Assembly (NCBI RefSeq): GCF_002742445.1
Contig: NZ_NJNQ01000001.1
Location: 62,001 to 126,000 of the forward strand
Origin: Bifidobacterium sp. N4G05
Lineage (GTDB): Bacteria > Actinomycetota > Actinomycetes > Actinomycetales > Bifidobacteriaceae
DNA: 64,000 nt
Reading direction: 5' to 3'
The position numbers and the translations under genes are program-made. Positions 1-10,016 of this stretch are shown piece after piece; positions within the stretch are counted from its first letter, which is position 1; each line of letters begins with the position of its first letter. A model generated the notes under the pieces. It saw only the letters and a program-made list of their open reading frames with translations, had not been told where the DNA came from and did not search any database.

Positions 1-1541
1 AGCGCACGGCCACGCGGCAGAATGGTGACCTTGGTGACCGGATCGGTATCGTTCATGGCGGCTGCCACCAACGCGTGACCACCCTCGTGGTATGCGGTGT
101 TGCGCAGTTCGTCGAGCGCCATGCCCTTGGAACGGCGCTTCGGCCCCGCCTGCACGCGGTCGATAGCCTCGTCGATGGCGCGGTTGTCGATCAGCTGCGC
201 ACCGGCGCGGGCGCACAACAATGCGGCTTCGTTCAACACATTGGCCAGATCAGCACCGGTAAAGCCCGGCGTACGCACGGCGATCATATGCAGATCGACG
301 TCAGGCACGAACGGCTTGCCCTTGGCATGCACCTTCAAAATAGCCTCGCGGCCTTCCAAATCAGGCGCTTCGACGGCCACCTGACGGTCGAAACGGCCCG
401 GACGAAGCAGTGCCGGATCAAGCACGTCGGGGCGGTTGGTTGCGGCGATGATGATCAGATTGGTATCGTTATTGAAGCCGTCCATCTCAACTAGCAGCTG
501 GTTCAGCGTCTGCTCACGTTCGTCGTGGCCACCGCTCATACCGGAACCGCCACGCTTACGACCGACGGCATCGATCTCATCGATGAAGATGATGGCCGGA
601 GCATTCTTCTTGGCCTCATCGAACAGGTCACGCACACGAGAGGCGCCAAGACCCACGAACATTTCCACGAAGTCGGAGCCTGCCATGGAGTAGAAAGGCA
701 CGCCGGCCTCGCCTGCGATGGCTCGTGCCAGCAGTGTCTTACCGGTACCTGGAGGACCGTAGAGCAGCACGCCACGCGGAATACGGGCACCCAAAGCCTT
801 GTAACGAGACGGATCCTTCAGGAAGTCCTTGATTTCCTCGACTTCCTGCACGGCAGCCTCTTCGCCGGCTACGTCGGCGAACTTGGTGGTCGGGGTCTGA
901 CCTTCGAGCAGCTTGCCGCTGTTCTTCTTGCCGCCCATGCCGAACATGCCGCCGGCACCGCCCATACGACTCATCATGAACCAGAACAGACCGAAGATAA
1001 TGAGGAACGGCAGCAGCGAGGTCAGCAGATACGTCCAAATGCTGCTCTGCTGCATGGTCGCCGTCCAGCCCTTGGCCGGATCGGCCTTTTCAACGGCCTT
1101 GACCACGGTGGCGGACTGCGCGTACGTGTAGTAGAACTGCACGCTCTTGCCGTAGTTCTTCATACGCCCGGTATCAGGGTCGGTAGCGGAGTAATCGCTC
1201 TTGAGCTTGAGCTTGACCTGCTGGGTGTTGTCTACGATCTGCGCGTATTCAACATTGTTGCCGTTGAGGATCTGCAGACCATTCTTGGTGTCGATGGTCT
1301 GGGAACCGGTTCCGGCGAAAATCTGGAACATGGTCACGGCAAGCAGGGCCACGACCACAACCCACAGCCACGGGGACTGCCAGAACGGACGTGGACCACC
1401 ATTGGAACCGTTGCCACTGGAACCGTTACCGTTGGAACCGTTACCATTACCGGTGTTGTTGTTGCGTCCAAACGGATTGGTGAACGGGTTATTGCCGCCG
1501 CCGTTGTTGTTCGGCGACTGGCCCGGACCAGGAAAACTCAT
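1..1541 (-). CDS. ftsH: ATP-dependent zinc metalloprotease FtsH (partial, C-terminus cut by window edge)
   Basis: Membrane-anchored AAA+ protease that extracts and degrades membrane and short-lived cytosolic proteins. The start ATG at 1541-1539 is followed by an unusually Asn/Gly/Ser-rich N-terminus (about residues 5-50, repeated GNGSN units). Then come a first TM segment, an extracytoplasmic domain, a second TM near residue 160, the Walker A loop GPPGTGKT, Walker B IFIDEID, the SRH region, and finally the zinc site HEGGH just before the left edge. The peptidase C-terminus lies outside the window. The start codon overlaps the hpt stop as ATGA (1538-1541), so translation is probably coupled to hpt. 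Family assignment is certain; the low-complexity N-terminus is the only oddity. Confidence 0.97.
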   Translation of the reverse strand, partial: MSFPGPGQSPNNNGGGNNPFTNPFGRNNNTGNGNGSNGNGSSGNGSNGGPRPFWQSPWLWVVVVALLAVTMFQIFAGTGSQTIDTKNGLQILNGNNVEYAQIVDNTQQVKLKLKSDYSATDPDTGRMKNYGKSVQFYYTYAQSATVVKAVEKADPAKGWTATMQQSSIWTYLLTSLLPFLIIFGLFWFMMSRMGGAGGMFGMGGKKNSGKLLEGQTPTTKFADVAGEEAAVQEVEEIKDFLKDPSRYKALGARIPRGVLLYGPPGTGKTLLARAIAGEAGVPFYSMAGSDFVEMFVGLGASRVRDLFDEAKKNAPAIIFIDEIDAVGRKRGGSGMSGGHDEREQTLNQLLVEMDGFNNDTNLIIIAATNRPDVLDPALLRPGRFDRQVAVEAPDLEGREAILKVHAKGKPFVPDVDLHMIAVRTPGFTGADLANVLNEAALLCARAGAQLIDNRAIDEAIDRVQAGPKRRSKGMALDELRNTAYHEGGHALVAAAMNDTDPVTKVTILPRGRA

Positions 1542-2101
1542 GCCTGACCTCCTTCATAGACTTCCGGCTTCAGCACCGCGATCGAATCAAGATTGCGGTA
1601 TCGCTCGTCATAATCCAAGCCGAAACCGACCACAAATTCATCGGGAATCTCACGTCCCTTATATTTCACAGAAACATCCACCTTACGGCGCGCCGGCTTT
1701 TCCAACAGCGCAAAAACCTCCACAGAAGCGGCACCGCGGCGCTTGAGCTCATCGACGAGCCACGCCAACGTGATGCCCGAATCGATGATGTCTTCTACAA
1801 TGAGCACGTGACGACCGCGAACATCGGTGGACAAATCCTGTCGCACGGTGATCTTGCCGCTCGATTGAGTGCCGGAGCCATAGCTTGACAGGCTCATGAA
1901 ATCCATCTCCGCGTGGATGCTCATGGCCTGCGAAAACGCTGCCAGCGTATTCACCGCGCCTTTGAGCACGCAGACCAGCAGCGGATTCTTGCCACGGTAG
2001 TCTTCACTGGCCTGAGCCGCGGCACGGTTGATGATGTCGGCAATTTCTTCTTTACTGATCAGCTCGTGATCAATGTCTTCTTGTACGTCAGCGATTCGCA
2101 T
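1538..2101 (-). CDS. hpt: Hypoxanthine phosphoribosyltransferase
   Basis: Purine salvage enzyme that makes IMP/GMP from hypoxanthine/guanine and PRPP. The PRPP-binding loop [14 protein letters not shown] is in the middle of the protein, and the C-terminal [15 protein letters not shown] stretch is typical of bacterial HPRT. About 187 residues, normal for the family. Two in-frame ATGs are possible (2110 and 2101); neither has a clear ribosome site, and the second gives the usual MRIAD start. The gene sits between tilS (whose stop lies inside its 5' end) and ftsH, the conserved actinobacterial and Gram-positive tilS-hpt-ftsH order. Confidence 0.95.
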   Translation of the reverse strand: MRIADVQEDIDHELISKEEIADIINRAAAQASEDYRGKNPLLVCVLKGAVNTLAAFSQAMSIHAEMDFMSLSSYGSGTQSSGKITVRQDLSTDVRGRHVLIVEDIIDSGITLAWLVDELKRRGAASVEVFALLEKPARRKVDVSVKYKGREIPDEFVVGFGLDYDERYRNLDSIAVLKPEVYEGGQA

Positions 2102-3182
2102 GCCCACCATCTTGGCACACGCGAATGACGTGTTTCTGGCGATATGCTGAATATCCGCTGGGAAGATTCACACCTTGCTGACCATGCCAGTCGCATATCA
2201 ACCTATCGATCCCTTCAACCTGCCGTGCCATGCACGAAATGCCGGCTTCTGCAAGCGAGCGCACAATCACCCGTCTTCTGATGGCAATGTCTTGCGATTG
2301 CAGCGCACGCACGTCGATGATTATATCGCCGTTGCTCACGGTTACGCCTTGTTCGCACACGCGTTGCGCCACACCGTCAAGATATGCGCGATCGTCTTCG
2401 GCAAGCCTCGCTCCAAGCGCAAGTTTCGACACAACGTCACTTCCCGCAAATGATTCAAGATATGGCATGAGATCGTGCCGTATTCGGGATCGCAGTGGAT
2501 AGTTCGCGGGAAGGGGCTCGTTTCCATCCGAATTCCCTACATCCGGCCCATTTGTGGGATCGTCCCACCAGGCAAGCCGTAAATCCTCGCAGATGCCTGT
2601 GGTTTCTTCGCGTGTAACATTCAGCCACGGGCGTAGAAAACGCACCCCGTCTCGCATGAAGGAACCGTTCATACCGCAAACCGCATCAAGGCCAGCGGAA
2701 CGTAACAAACCGATGATAACGGTTTCCGCCTGATCGTTTTTCGTATGAGCCAGCAGCACGGCCGAAGCGTCGGAGCATGCGTCGACAATCGCATGGTAGC
2801 GTGCTTCACGCGCCGCAGCTTCAATGCCGATGCCGCGGGAGTCGGGCACGTCAATCGCACGAACACGAACTGGGTCAAGACCCAACGCAACGCAACGATC
2901 GGCGGTTGCCTGCGCAACCTCGGCAGAGCTTTGCTGCAACTGGTGGTCGATGATGATCGCCCCGCATCGCAATCCCAATGAAGCGCATGTTTTCGCCGCA
3001 ACCGCAGCCAACGCCATCGAATCGCGCCCACCGGAACAGGCCACCATGATTAGAGGAGCGTCCGCATCTGGCGCATGCTCGCCATGACGGGCGAATCGGG
3101 CATCCTGCAATCCAAATCCGGCCGATTCCAGAGCGGCCCGTAACTCGCCGATACCCTTACGCAAACGAGACGAATACACCAT
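2088..3182 (-). CDS. tilS: tRNA(Ile)-lysidine synthase
   Basis: Modifies C34 of the CAU-anticodon tRNA-Ile to lysidine, using ATP and lysine, so that the tRNA reads AUA. The N-type ATP-pyrophosphatase P-loop SGGRDSM lies about 50 residues in. About 364 residues with the start at 3182 (MVYSSRLRKG); an upstream extension of 22 codons is open but would overlap the preceding gene's stop and lacks homology-like character. The start is 4 bases after the dacB stop and the 3' end overlaps hpt, so the genes form one operon. Confidence 0.93.
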   Translation of the reverse strand: MVYSSRLRKGIGELRAALESAGFGLQDARFARHGEHAPDADAPLIMVACSGGRDSMALAAVAAKTCASLGLRCGAIIIDHQLQQSSAEVAQATADRCVALGLDPVRVRAIDVPDSRGIGIEAAAREARYHAIVDACSDASAVLLAHTKNDQAETVIIGLLRSAGLDAVCGMNGSFMRDGVRFLRPWLNVTREETTGICEDLRLAWWDDPTNGPDVGNSDGNEPLPANYPLRSRIRHDLMPYLESFAGSDVVSKLALGARLAEDDRAYLDGVAQRVCEQGVTVSNGDIIIDVRALQSQDIAIRRRVIVRSLAEAGISCMARQVEGIDRLICDWHGQQGVNLPSGYSAYRQKHVIRVCQDGGHANR

Positions 3183-3186
3183 GGCA

Positions 3187-4632
3187 TCACAGCTTCGGCA
3201 GCGCGGCCACGAATGCGTCGATAGCGGATTTCGCAGCCTCGAAATCATCGGGATTATTGACGATCACGGCAAAGCTCAACGCACCCCCTTTATGACGCGA
3301 CACATTGCCGGTCATGGAGGTCACTTCCCCTAAACTGCCGGTTTTGACACGGATGAGACCAGCTTCGTCGGCATCGTTCAAACGATTCGCAGCGGTACCC
3401 ACAAAACCCACGACCGACAATCCTTCGGCGGCGGCGGCACCGGCGCCGGCCGCCAGATTACGCTGCTGCACGTCGAGCAAGGTATGCGCGGTGAGTTTGG
3501 AATCATCAGACAGCCCCGAACAGTTGAGCATGGTGAGGCCCTTGGTGGAGATTCCCCGCTGAGTCAGCACCTGTTCGACCGATTGAACCGCGCCGGCCGG
3601 CGAATTATTGGCACCGATATGCAAAGCCAGCAATCTGCCGAATTCCTCAGCCAGAGAATTGTCGGAATGCCGAAGCATGAACGCCATGATCTCATTCAGC
3701 GATGCGGAATGCACGGCCGCGATGGGACTGGTGCCTTCGGGAACCGTTCCCTGTTCCACGGAAGAATTCACGGCAATGCCCTGTTCAGCCAAACGCTGCG
3801 CGAACACCTGCGCGGCCTCGCGGGCAGGCTGCGTACTCAAAGCGGGGTATGCGCTGAACACATCGGGATCCGCGGGATTGGCACCGTTCCAGTTACGCCC
3901 GCCATCCACCGCCATGGACGCGGTCGGCGCGTAGTACACGTGGTCCGAGTCTAGTTCTGCGATGCCGCTTGGCCAACGGTCGCTACCGAACAGGGAATCA
4001 TCGTAGACAAGCGTCACGGAGGCGATGTCCCGCTGGCGCAACGCCTGAGCCGTGTTCGCGGCAAGCGTTCCCAGTCCGGCACGCCCATTGATATGTTCCG
4101 AATCGGATGCACCGGCACCGAGCAGCATGTCGCCATTGCCTTTGAGCACCAATCGCGCGGTGCCGTCCTCACGCTGTTCCAGATAGGTCTGCGTGTCCAA
4201 CGTCTTACCCATGTCGAGCGTGGTCGCCGCAGCATATGCCGTCAACGTTTTCATGGTGGATGCCGGCGTATACGACTTGTCGAGATCATGCTCGGCCACC
4301 ACATTGCCGGCCGCATCGGCGATGGCGATGCCATATTCGCCACCGAAATCGGAGGCGGCCGTTTCGAATTGGCTGATCAGCGCCTTCGCTGCAGCTTCAT
4401 CCACGGTCTTCGAAGCGTCAAGCCCTTCGACCACCGTTGCCGCAGGAACGGCGTTGCCCGGCGTCTTGGCGGTGATGTGTTCGACTTCCTGCAGGGTAAG
4501 AACGCCCGGCAGCTTGTCGAAAATGTCGGCCACGACATAGCCGACGCACAATACCGTGGTGAGTGCCACGGAAAGCGCCACCGTAATGTATCGGCGGCGT
4601 TTCACATGCCGGTATTCAGCCGAATCATCCAT
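3187..4632 (-). CDS. dacB: D-alanyl-D-alanine carboxypeptidase/endopeptidase, PBP4 (S13) family
   Basis: Low-molecular-weight penicillin-binding protein that trims or cleaves peptidoglycan cross-links outside the membrane. 481 residues: a short basic cytoplasmic N-terminus, one TM anchor (about residues 15-36), then the S13 fold. The three active-site motifs are visible: SxxK as STMK in YTPASTMKTL, SxN as SDNS, and KTG as VKTGSLG. It is first in a run with tilS, hpt and ftsH. A GGAG about 13 bases upstream is far for a ribosome site, so the exact start is less certain than the family. Confidence 0.92.
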   Translation of the reverse strand: MDDSAEYRHVKRRRYITVALSVALTTVLCVGYVVADIFDKLPGVLTLQEVEHITAKTPGNAVPAATVVEGLDASKTVDEAAAKALISQFETAASDFGGEYGIAIADAAGNVVAEHDLDKSYTPASTMKTLTAYAAATTLDMGKTLDTQTYLEQREDGTARLVLKGNGDMLLGAGASDSEHINGRAGLGTLAANTAQALRQRDIASVTLVYDDSLFGSDRWPSGIAELDSDHVYYAPTASMAVDGGRNWNGANPADPDVFSAYPALSTQPAREAAQVFAQRLAEQGIAVNSSVEQGTVPEGTSPIAAVHSASLNEIMAFMLRHSDNSLAEEFGRLLALHIGANNSPAGAVQSVEQVLTQRGISTKGLTMLNCSGLSDDSKLTAHTLLDVQQRNLAAGAGAAAAEGLSVVGFVGTAANRLNDADEAGLIRVKTGSLGEVTSMTGNVSRHKGGALSFAVIVNNPDDFEAAKSAIDAFVAALPKL

Positions 4633-4725
4633 GGAACAACAACACTCCAGTCATAAGCGGAAATCGAAATGAAAAATCGAAATGAAAACGAAAAAGCAGG
4701 AAACACGCAAGCCTGCGAACGAACG

Positions 4726-5949
4726 TCATCCCTTATGCTCGATTGGCTTCCATTCCGACTTGGCGAACATCGCCTGGAACGAGATCGGCACATAACTGAA
4801 CATGTAGATCGGGAAGCTCAGCACATACGCGAACAGTTCCTTGTTGGTGGCGCCGATCTGATCGCGTTCCACAATGATCGTCAACGCAGCCAACGCCATC
4901 ATGCCGATCACCGACGTCACAATGCCGGACGTCCAACTGGTCAACGAGCTCAACTGGCTCTGCCATGTCACGAATCCGCAAGTCGCGAACAACAGTCCCA
5001 GCAGAACGCGCATGATACCGATCACCGTGAACGGACACAACAACAGTGTGAAATCAACGGCGGAGAAATCGCGTTCCCTGATGGCGCGTTTGACCAAAGC
5101 CGGCCCGTAATAACGGAACACTTGCAGGAAACCCTTGCTCCAACGCAAACGCTGACGCCAGCTCTGCGCGAAGGTGACAGGCTGCTCGTCATACAGAATC
5201 GCGGTACCGCAGTAGCCGATGCGGTCGCCGTGTAGCAAGGAATCCATGGTGAATTCCAAATCCTCGGTCAAAAGGTGGAATTTCCAACCATTATTACGAC
5301 GCATGATCTCCTGCGAAAACATGAAACCTGTGCCCCCTACATGGCAGCTGTTGCCGAGCCACATGCGCGAGGCCGACAGGAATCGAGATTCACGGATGAA
5401 CCACAATGCAGAACCGGAAGAGACCCAATTGTCGGACAAATTCACGGAATTGCGGTAGCTGGTGAGAATCTTGAAACCCGACTGGAACGCCTTGTTCATC
5501 TCTTCGACGTAATGCTTGTCGAGCTTGTTGTCGGCATCGAACACGAAGAACGCGTCGTACAGGTCGGATGCGCCGGATTCGTTCATCTGGTCAAGCAGAT
5601 ACGTCAATGCGTAGCCCTTGCCCACAAGTTCCTTGTTGAAGCGTTCGACCACATGGCAGCCCATGTTGCGCGCCACTTCGGCGGTATTGTCGGTGCAATT
5701 GTCGGCAACGAGCCAAATGTCGATCAGCTCGCTCGGGTACGTCTGCGTTTGGATGCAGGTAATGAGGTTGCCGATGACTTTCGCCTCGTTTCGTGCGGAA
5801 ATCAGCACCGCGTAACGCTTGTTCATCGGCGCATCGGGAAATTTGATCGGCTTGGTGAACAGGGAGATGAGAATGCACACCGCCTGATAGACCACACCTG
5901 CGCCGCCGACGATGACCAACAGAATGTCAAGTACACTCAGCAGTACCAT
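4726..5949 (-). CDS. Family 2 membrane glycosyltransferase
   Basis: Processive-type GT-A glycosyltransferase, about 407 residues. An N-terminal TM segment precedes the catalytic domain (VLISARNEAKVIGNL; DNCTDNTAEVA), with FDADN as the DxD-type site and QRLRWSKG as the QxxRW motif of polysaccharide-forming GT2 enzymes. Several TM helices follow at the C-terminus. Start chosen at ATG 5949, which overlaps the upstream stop as TAATG and has AGGTGG 5 bases away; a GTG at 5958 is the alternative. It is coupled to the AI-2E family gene. The acceptor is unknown; a cell-surface or secreted glycan is likely. Confidence 0.88.
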   Translation of the reverse strand: MVLLSVLDILLVIVGGAGVVYQAVCILISLFTKPIKFPDAPMNKRYAVLISARNEAKVIGNLITCIQTQTYPSELIDIWLVADNCTDNTAEVARNMGCHVVERFNKELVGKGYALTYLLDQMNESGASDLYDAFFVFDADNKLDKHYVEEMNKAFQSGFKILTSYRNSVNLSDNWVSSGSALWFIRESRFLSASRMWLGNSCHVGGTGFMFSQEIMRRNNGWKFHLLTEDLEFTMDSLLHGDRIGYCGTAILYDEQPVTFAQSWRQRLRWSKGFLQVFRYYGPALVKRAIRERDFSAVDFTLLLCPFTVIGIMRVLLGLLFATCGFVTWQSQLSSLTSWTSGIVTSVIGMMALAALTIIVERDQIGATNKELFAYVLSFPIYMFSYVPISFQAMFAKSEWKPIEHKG

Positions 5950-7496
5950 TAACGCCACCTACTTCTTGGATTGTCATCCACGTTTTTCGCGCTTCCTCCA
6001 GTTTCCCGCGATTCACCGTTCTTCCGTTCATTGCCGGATTCCGGATTTTCGTTGGATTCCCGCGATGCGTTTTCGCTCTCAAGACCCCGCAATGGCTTGC
6101 GTTCCGTTTTGCTCGTTTTGCCCAACACATGCTTCGGAATGGCGACGGTTTCGTCCGATTCCAGCGATTCCTCGGAACGGGTGATATTGTACGCCTGCTC
6201 CTGCAACTGCCGCACTTCGTCGGAAATAGGCACATGCGCACTGGATCCCTGCACCGCGCGAGGCATACTGTGCAGATGCTCGCTGATCACTTCGGCGCCT
6301 TCCACCAGCTTCGACTTCTTTTCAGGCACCGGATCGTCCATCAGCGGGGAATCGACCAGCTCGTACCGCTTCGTATAGGTGCGGAAAATCGTCTGCACGG
6401 ACGCGACCACCGGCAATGCGAGGAACGCACCCAACGCGCCGAACAGCGAGGTGAACGCCAGCACCGCGAGGAACGCCACGGCATCGTTCACATCCATGGT
6501 ACGCTGGGAGATCTTCGGCGCGAAAATCAGATTCTCAATCTGCTGGTATACGCAAATGAACACCAACACCACCACAGCCTGCCACAATCCGCAGCTACCC
6601 CATGCGAACAGCACCGGCAACGCGCCGCCAATATACGTACCCAACATGGGAATGAACTGCGAAACCATACCGCAGAACAGCGCCAATGGCATCCAATAGG
6701 GCACATGCAGCAACATCAGACAGATTCCGGTGAAGAACGCGTTCAGCAACGCGAGAATGGCACGGGAGAACAGGAACGACGAGATCTGGCTCTGGCTCAC
6801 CGTCCATACGAACAGGAATCGCCGCTGAGCCGCCGGAGCCATCCACTGGCATGCGGCACGGCGCAGTTTCGGACCAGCCGCTGAAATGTAATACGTGGTC
6901 ATGATTATCGTCATGAGGTTGATCAGGAACGAGAACAATCCCGACACTGTATTTAGCGCGGTACCCGCGAAATCGGTGACCCATGACGTTTGAATGTTCT
7001 TCAGAATCTCATTGCCGAGATTATTGATTTCAGGAAGTTGGAAATTCGCGTATTGACTGGCGAACTGGCACATCTGCTCGTATAGGTCGGGCAGACCGTT
7101 CACCAATGCGATCACCTGCTGCACGAACAGGTTGCCGAACAGCGTGAACAGCACGCCGAGAATCACGGCCAGCATCAGCAGCGAGAACAACGACGCGAAC
7201 GAACGTTTCCAGCCATGTTTGACCAGCGGCACCACCATCGGCTCCACCGCGAGCGCGATGAACAGCGAGACGATGATGTCGATCACCAGGTATTCGATTT
7301 TGCCCCAGCTGCGCCAGCAGAAAGTAAACACCACAATGGCTATGGCGATGTATAGCAGTGCACGCCCCAACCATTCCGGCGGTTTTCGGGGATCTCCTTT
7401 GGCTGGAAACAGGGTGCCGAGGTCCCAGCGCTGCTCGCTGGTGTTCGCACCGTTTTCACTCTGCGTATTGTTCAATCGCTGTTCGCTTTCGCTCAT
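5949..7496 (-). CDS. AI-2E family transporter (PerM/YdiK type)
   Basis: 515-residue polytopic membrane protein with the hydrophobic pattern of the AI-2E exporter family: paired N-terminal TM helices, a long extracytoplasmic loop, then five or six C-terminal helices including the region IPMLGTYIGGALPVL. The last ~120 residues are a hydrophilic Ser/Glu/Arg-rich cytoplasmic tail that the basic family lacks. Family members move small molecules or ions; the substrate cannot be read from sequence. It overlaps the downstream glycosyltransferase and is divergent from another at 7551. Confidence 0.85.
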   Translation of the reverse strand: MSESEQRLNNTQSENGANTSEQRWDLGTLFPAKGDPRKPPEWLGRALLYIAIAIVVFTFCWRSWGKIEYLVIDIIVSLFIALAVEPMVVPLVKHGWKRSFASLFSLLMLAVILGVLFTLFGNLFVQQVIALVNGLPDLYEQMCQFASQYANFQLPEINNLGNEILKNIQTSWVTDFAGTALNTVSGLFSFLINLMTIIMTTYYISAAGPKLRRAACQWMAPAAQRRFLFVWTVSQSQISSFLFSRAILALLNAFFTGICLMLLHVPYWMPLALFCGMVSQFIPMLGTYIGGALPVLFAWGSCGLWQAVVVLVFICVYQQIENLIFAPKISQRTMDVNDAVAFLAVLAFTSLFGALGAFLALPVVASVQTIFRTYTKRYELVDSPLMDDPVPEKKSKLVEGAEVISEHLHSMPRAVQGSSAHVPISDEVRQLQEQAYNITRSEESLESDETVAIPKHVLGKTSKTERKPLRGLESENASRESNENPESGNERKNGESRETGGSAKNVDDNPRSRWR

Positions 7497-7550
7497 GGCT
7501 TCCCATTGTAGCGATAGGCGTCGTGTACAGGCTGAGCTATTGTGGTAGTT

Positions 7551-8486
7551 ATGCTGAACGTTTCAATTGTCATCCCCGCTTGGAATGAAGAGGAGCGTAT
7601 CAACGATTGCCTGTTGAATGCCACTAGGCAGACCGTGATGCCCCATGAAGTGATCGTTGTCGACAATCGTTCCACCGATTCGACGGTAGCTGTGGTGGAG
7701 CAGTTTATGAAAGACCACCCTCAAGCCCCTGTCCGTTTGCTGCATCAGGATGAGGAACAGGGATTGATTCCGACGCGAGATTATGGTTTGAATCACGCCA
7801 CCGGCGATATTTTGGGCCGTTTCGACGCTGATTGCATGATTCGCCCGGATTGGGTCGAAGTGGTGTCCGGCATTTTCACCGAGGATCCGGAGGCCATGGG
7901 TGCCACTGGTCCGGTGATGTATTACGATCTGCCGAGCCGCCATTTTGGTTTGCGTGGGGATAATTCCACGCGCAAGCGCATTTACAAGGCCGATGGCGGC
8001 CAGCCGTTGCTGTTTGGCTCGAATATGGCGGTCCGCGCTTCAGCTTGGCGCGAAATCTGCGACGAGGTGTGCCGCGACAAGGCCGATGTGATGCATGAGG
8101 ATATCGATATTTCGCTGCATCTGCTGGGCAAGGATTTGAAAACCGTGTACTGCCCGCGCATGATCGCCGGCATCAGCGCCCGCCGTATGGACACGTCGCT
8201 CACGTCGTTCAATAATTACATGCGTCGTTTCAAGAACACGTTCGACGCGCATCCACAGCATTCACGCAAGCATAGGCCGGAGATTCTGCTCACCGCGCTG
8301 TATCCGGTGATGCATCTGCTGTATCCGGTGTGGCAGAAGGTGCTTGACACCGCCGATATCAATCCTGCGGAGGCGGCGTGGATCAACGAGCAGATGGAAT
8401 TGGCCGAGCAGGAGGGACATGAATGGTATGACGACACCCCTACTGATGAGGAGTGGAGTGAAAAGCACGAGGATTCCAACGATTAA
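7551..8486 (+). CDS. Family 2 glycosyltransferase
   Basis: 311-residue soluble GT-A enzyme. N-terminal VSIVIPAWNEEERI and VVDNRSTDSTV nucleotide-binding motifs, FDADC as the DxD-type metal site, and no TM helices apart from a weak C-terminal hydrophobic stretch. ATG 7551 was chosen over GTG 7542: no ribosome site precedes either, but a -10-like TATTGT ends 7 bases before 7551, which would fit a leaderless mRNA. Acceptor unknown. The stop is followed by a strong bidirectional terminator. Confidence 0.85.
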   Translation: MLNVSIVIPAWNEEERINDCLLNATRQTVMPHEVIVVDNRSTDSTVAVVEQFMKDHPQAPVRLLHQDEEQGLIPTRDYGLNHATGDILGRFDADCMIRPDWVEVVSGIFTEDPEAMGATGPVMYYDLPSRHFGLRGDNSTRKRIYKADGGQPLLFGSNMAVRASAWREICDEVCRDKADVMHEDIDISLHLLGKDLKTVYCPRMIAGISARRMDTSLTSFNNYMRRFKNTFDAHPQHSRKHRPEILLTALYPVMHLLYPVWQKVLDTADINPAEAAWINEQMELAEQEGHEWYDDTPTDEEWSEKHEDSND

Positions 8487-8552
8487 TTCGCACATTTTCG
8501 TATTGGATTGAAGTATTTCAATTCATCAACATACGTAATTGTAATCGCATAC

Positions 8553-8596
8553 AAAAATCGTGGTGTGAATTTATTACGATTCACACCACGATTTTT
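8553..8596. terminator. Bidirectional terminator between the glycosyltransferase gene and fucO
   Basis: Perfect 17-bp inverted repeat (8553-8569 with 8580-8596) with a 10-base loop. The A/T ends of the stem give a T-run in both directions, which suits the convergent genes on either side. Confidence 0.9.
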
Positions 8597-8669
8597 TATG
8601 TTCTCAGCGATGTTCTCTCACGATTCGTCGTTCGTTACGCACGATTGCCGATTCGTGGGAATTGCCGCA

Positions 8670-9821
8670 TTACATCAGGCTCTTGTAGATGGCGAGAATG
8701 TCTTCCTGCGTGGCCTGACGGGGGTTGCCCGGCGTGCACACATCGTGGAAGGCATCATAAGCCAGCGGCTCCAGATCGGCTTCGGTTGCACCGACTTCGG
8801 AGATGGTGGTCGGGTTCTTCAGATCCACGGTGAGCTTATGCACAGCCTGGACGGCCTCTTCGCGCACGGTTTCGATATCGCCGGTGTAGGCGTCCGCGAT
8901 GCCGAAGGCGTCAGCGATGTCACGGTACTTCTCACCGGTATAGTCCTTGTTATATTCCATGACCGGAGCCAGCAGAATGCCGTTGGCAACGCCGTGGGCC
9001 ACGCCGAGGCGACCGCCCAGCGGGTGGGCCATGCCATGCACCAGGCCGAGGCCGACGTTGGAGTAGGCCATACCGGTGATGTAGGAGGCGTAGGCCATCT
9101 GTTCACCTGCCGGAATGTCACCGTCGGCGCTCTTGGCGAGGTTCTTGGCGATCATACGGATGGTCTGCATGGACAGGCAGTCGGACAGGCTCCATGCGCC
9201 CGGAGTGATGTAACCTTCGATGGCGTGGGTCAGGGCGTCGAGTCCGGTGGCAACCTTGAGACCACGCGGCATGGAGTCGGTCAGATCCGGGTCGACGAAA
9301 GCGACGATCGGAATGTCGTGCGGGTCGACAGCCACGAACTTGCGCTTGTTGGCGGTGTCAGTGACCACATAGTTGATGGTGGTTTCCGAAGCGGTACCGG
9401 CGGTGGTCGGCACGCCGAAGATCGGCACGGACGGATTCTTGGTGTCGGCAACGCCTTCCAGGGAGAGCACGTCGGAGAATTCCGGGTTGGCGGTGATGAT
9501 GCCGATGCCCTTGCAGGTGTCTTGCGGGGAGCCGCCGCCCAAGCCAATCAGGAAGTCGGCACCGGATGCGGCGAACTTGGCGACACCGTCCTGAATGCAT
9601 TCGACCGGCGGGTTCGGCTTGACGTTGTCGAAGACCTCATACGGCATGCCTGCCTCATCGAGCACATCGGTGACCTTCTTGACGGTACCGGTTTCCAGCA
9701 GCACCGGATCGGTGACGATGAATGCCTTGGTGAAGCCGTGCGACTTGGCAACGCCCGGAATCTCCTTGATGGCTCCGCGACCGAAATACGCCGTCTGGTT
9801 GAAAATCATGCGATAGACCAT
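8670..9821 (-). CDS. fucO: Iron-containing alcohol dehydrogenase, lactaldehyde reductase type
   Basis: 383-residue group III (Fe-dependent) dehydrogenase that reduces L-lactaldehyde to 1,2-propanediol with NADH. The NAD site GGGSPQDTCKGIG, the PTTAGTASE loop and the iron-ligand region (DALTHAIEGY, HGMAHPLGG, GVAHGVANG) are intact. Length and sequence match FucO rather than the butanol or glycerol enzymes. In bifidobacteria this step disposes of lactaldehyde from fucose or rhamnose and regenerates NAD. AAAGGAG lies 5 bases before the start. A Rex/CRP-like palindrome overlaps its likely promoter. Confidence 0.93.
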   Translation of the reverse strand: MVYRMIFNQTAYFGRGAIKEIPGVAKSHGFTKAFIVTDPVLLETGTVKKVTDVLDEAGMPYEVFDNVKPNPPVECIQDGVAKFAASGADFLIGLGGGSPQDTCKGIGIITANPEFSDVLSLEGVADTKNPSVPIFGVPTTAGTASETTINYVVTDTANKRKFVAVDPHDIPIVAFVDPDLTDSMPRGLKVATGLDALTHAIEGYITPGAWSLSDCLSMQTIRMIAKNLAKSADGDIPAGEQMAYASYITGMAYSNVGLGLVHGMAHPLGGRLGVAHGVANGILLAPVMEYNKDYTGEKYRDIADAFGIADAYTGDIETVREEAVQAVHKLTVDLKNPTTISEVGATEADLEPLAYDAFHDVCTPGNPRQATQEDILAIYKSLM

Positions 9822-9931
9822 AGTGCTCTCCTTTAAGCTACTGTGCGTTCATAGGCTTCGTCATACCTTGCCGAAGCCAACGCTCCCATCATAAACCCAT
9901 TTTCGACCGTTATGCGATCAACGACACCGCG

Positions 9932-9954
9932 ATATTATGTGACCATTCTCACAA
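9932..9954 (-). promoter_or_regulatory. Putative fucO promoter -10 with overlapping Rex/CRP-like operator
   Basis: On the minus strand an 18-bp TTGTGA-N6-TCACAT near-palindrome (9937-9954) runs into TAATAT (9932-9937), a good -10 box. Rex, the NADH sensor, binds TTGTGA-N6-TCACAA; CRP/GlxR proteins bind TGTGA-N6-TCACA. An operator placed between -35 and -10 of an NADH-using alcohol dehydrogenase fits repression by Rex, but either regulator is possible. Confidence 0.55.
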
Positions 9955-9992
9955 AATAAAACCAGCTGAGGGGTAAAATCATCCATCGAACA

Positions 9993-10016
9993 ACCTGCCC
10001 TTCCGCTACGGCAGGT
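9993..10016 (-). terminator. Hairpin at the end of the Pel-like operon
   Basis: ACCTGCC paired with GGCAGGT around a 10-base loop, overlapping the stop codon of the EAL-GGDEF gene, followed on the minus strand by only a short TTGTT stretch. A probable weak terminator. Confidence 0.45.

Noticed and set aside
525..1547. 340-residue plus-strand ORF at the left edge
   Set aside because: Antisense to ftsH, whose AAA+ and zinc motifs are unmistakable on the minus strand.
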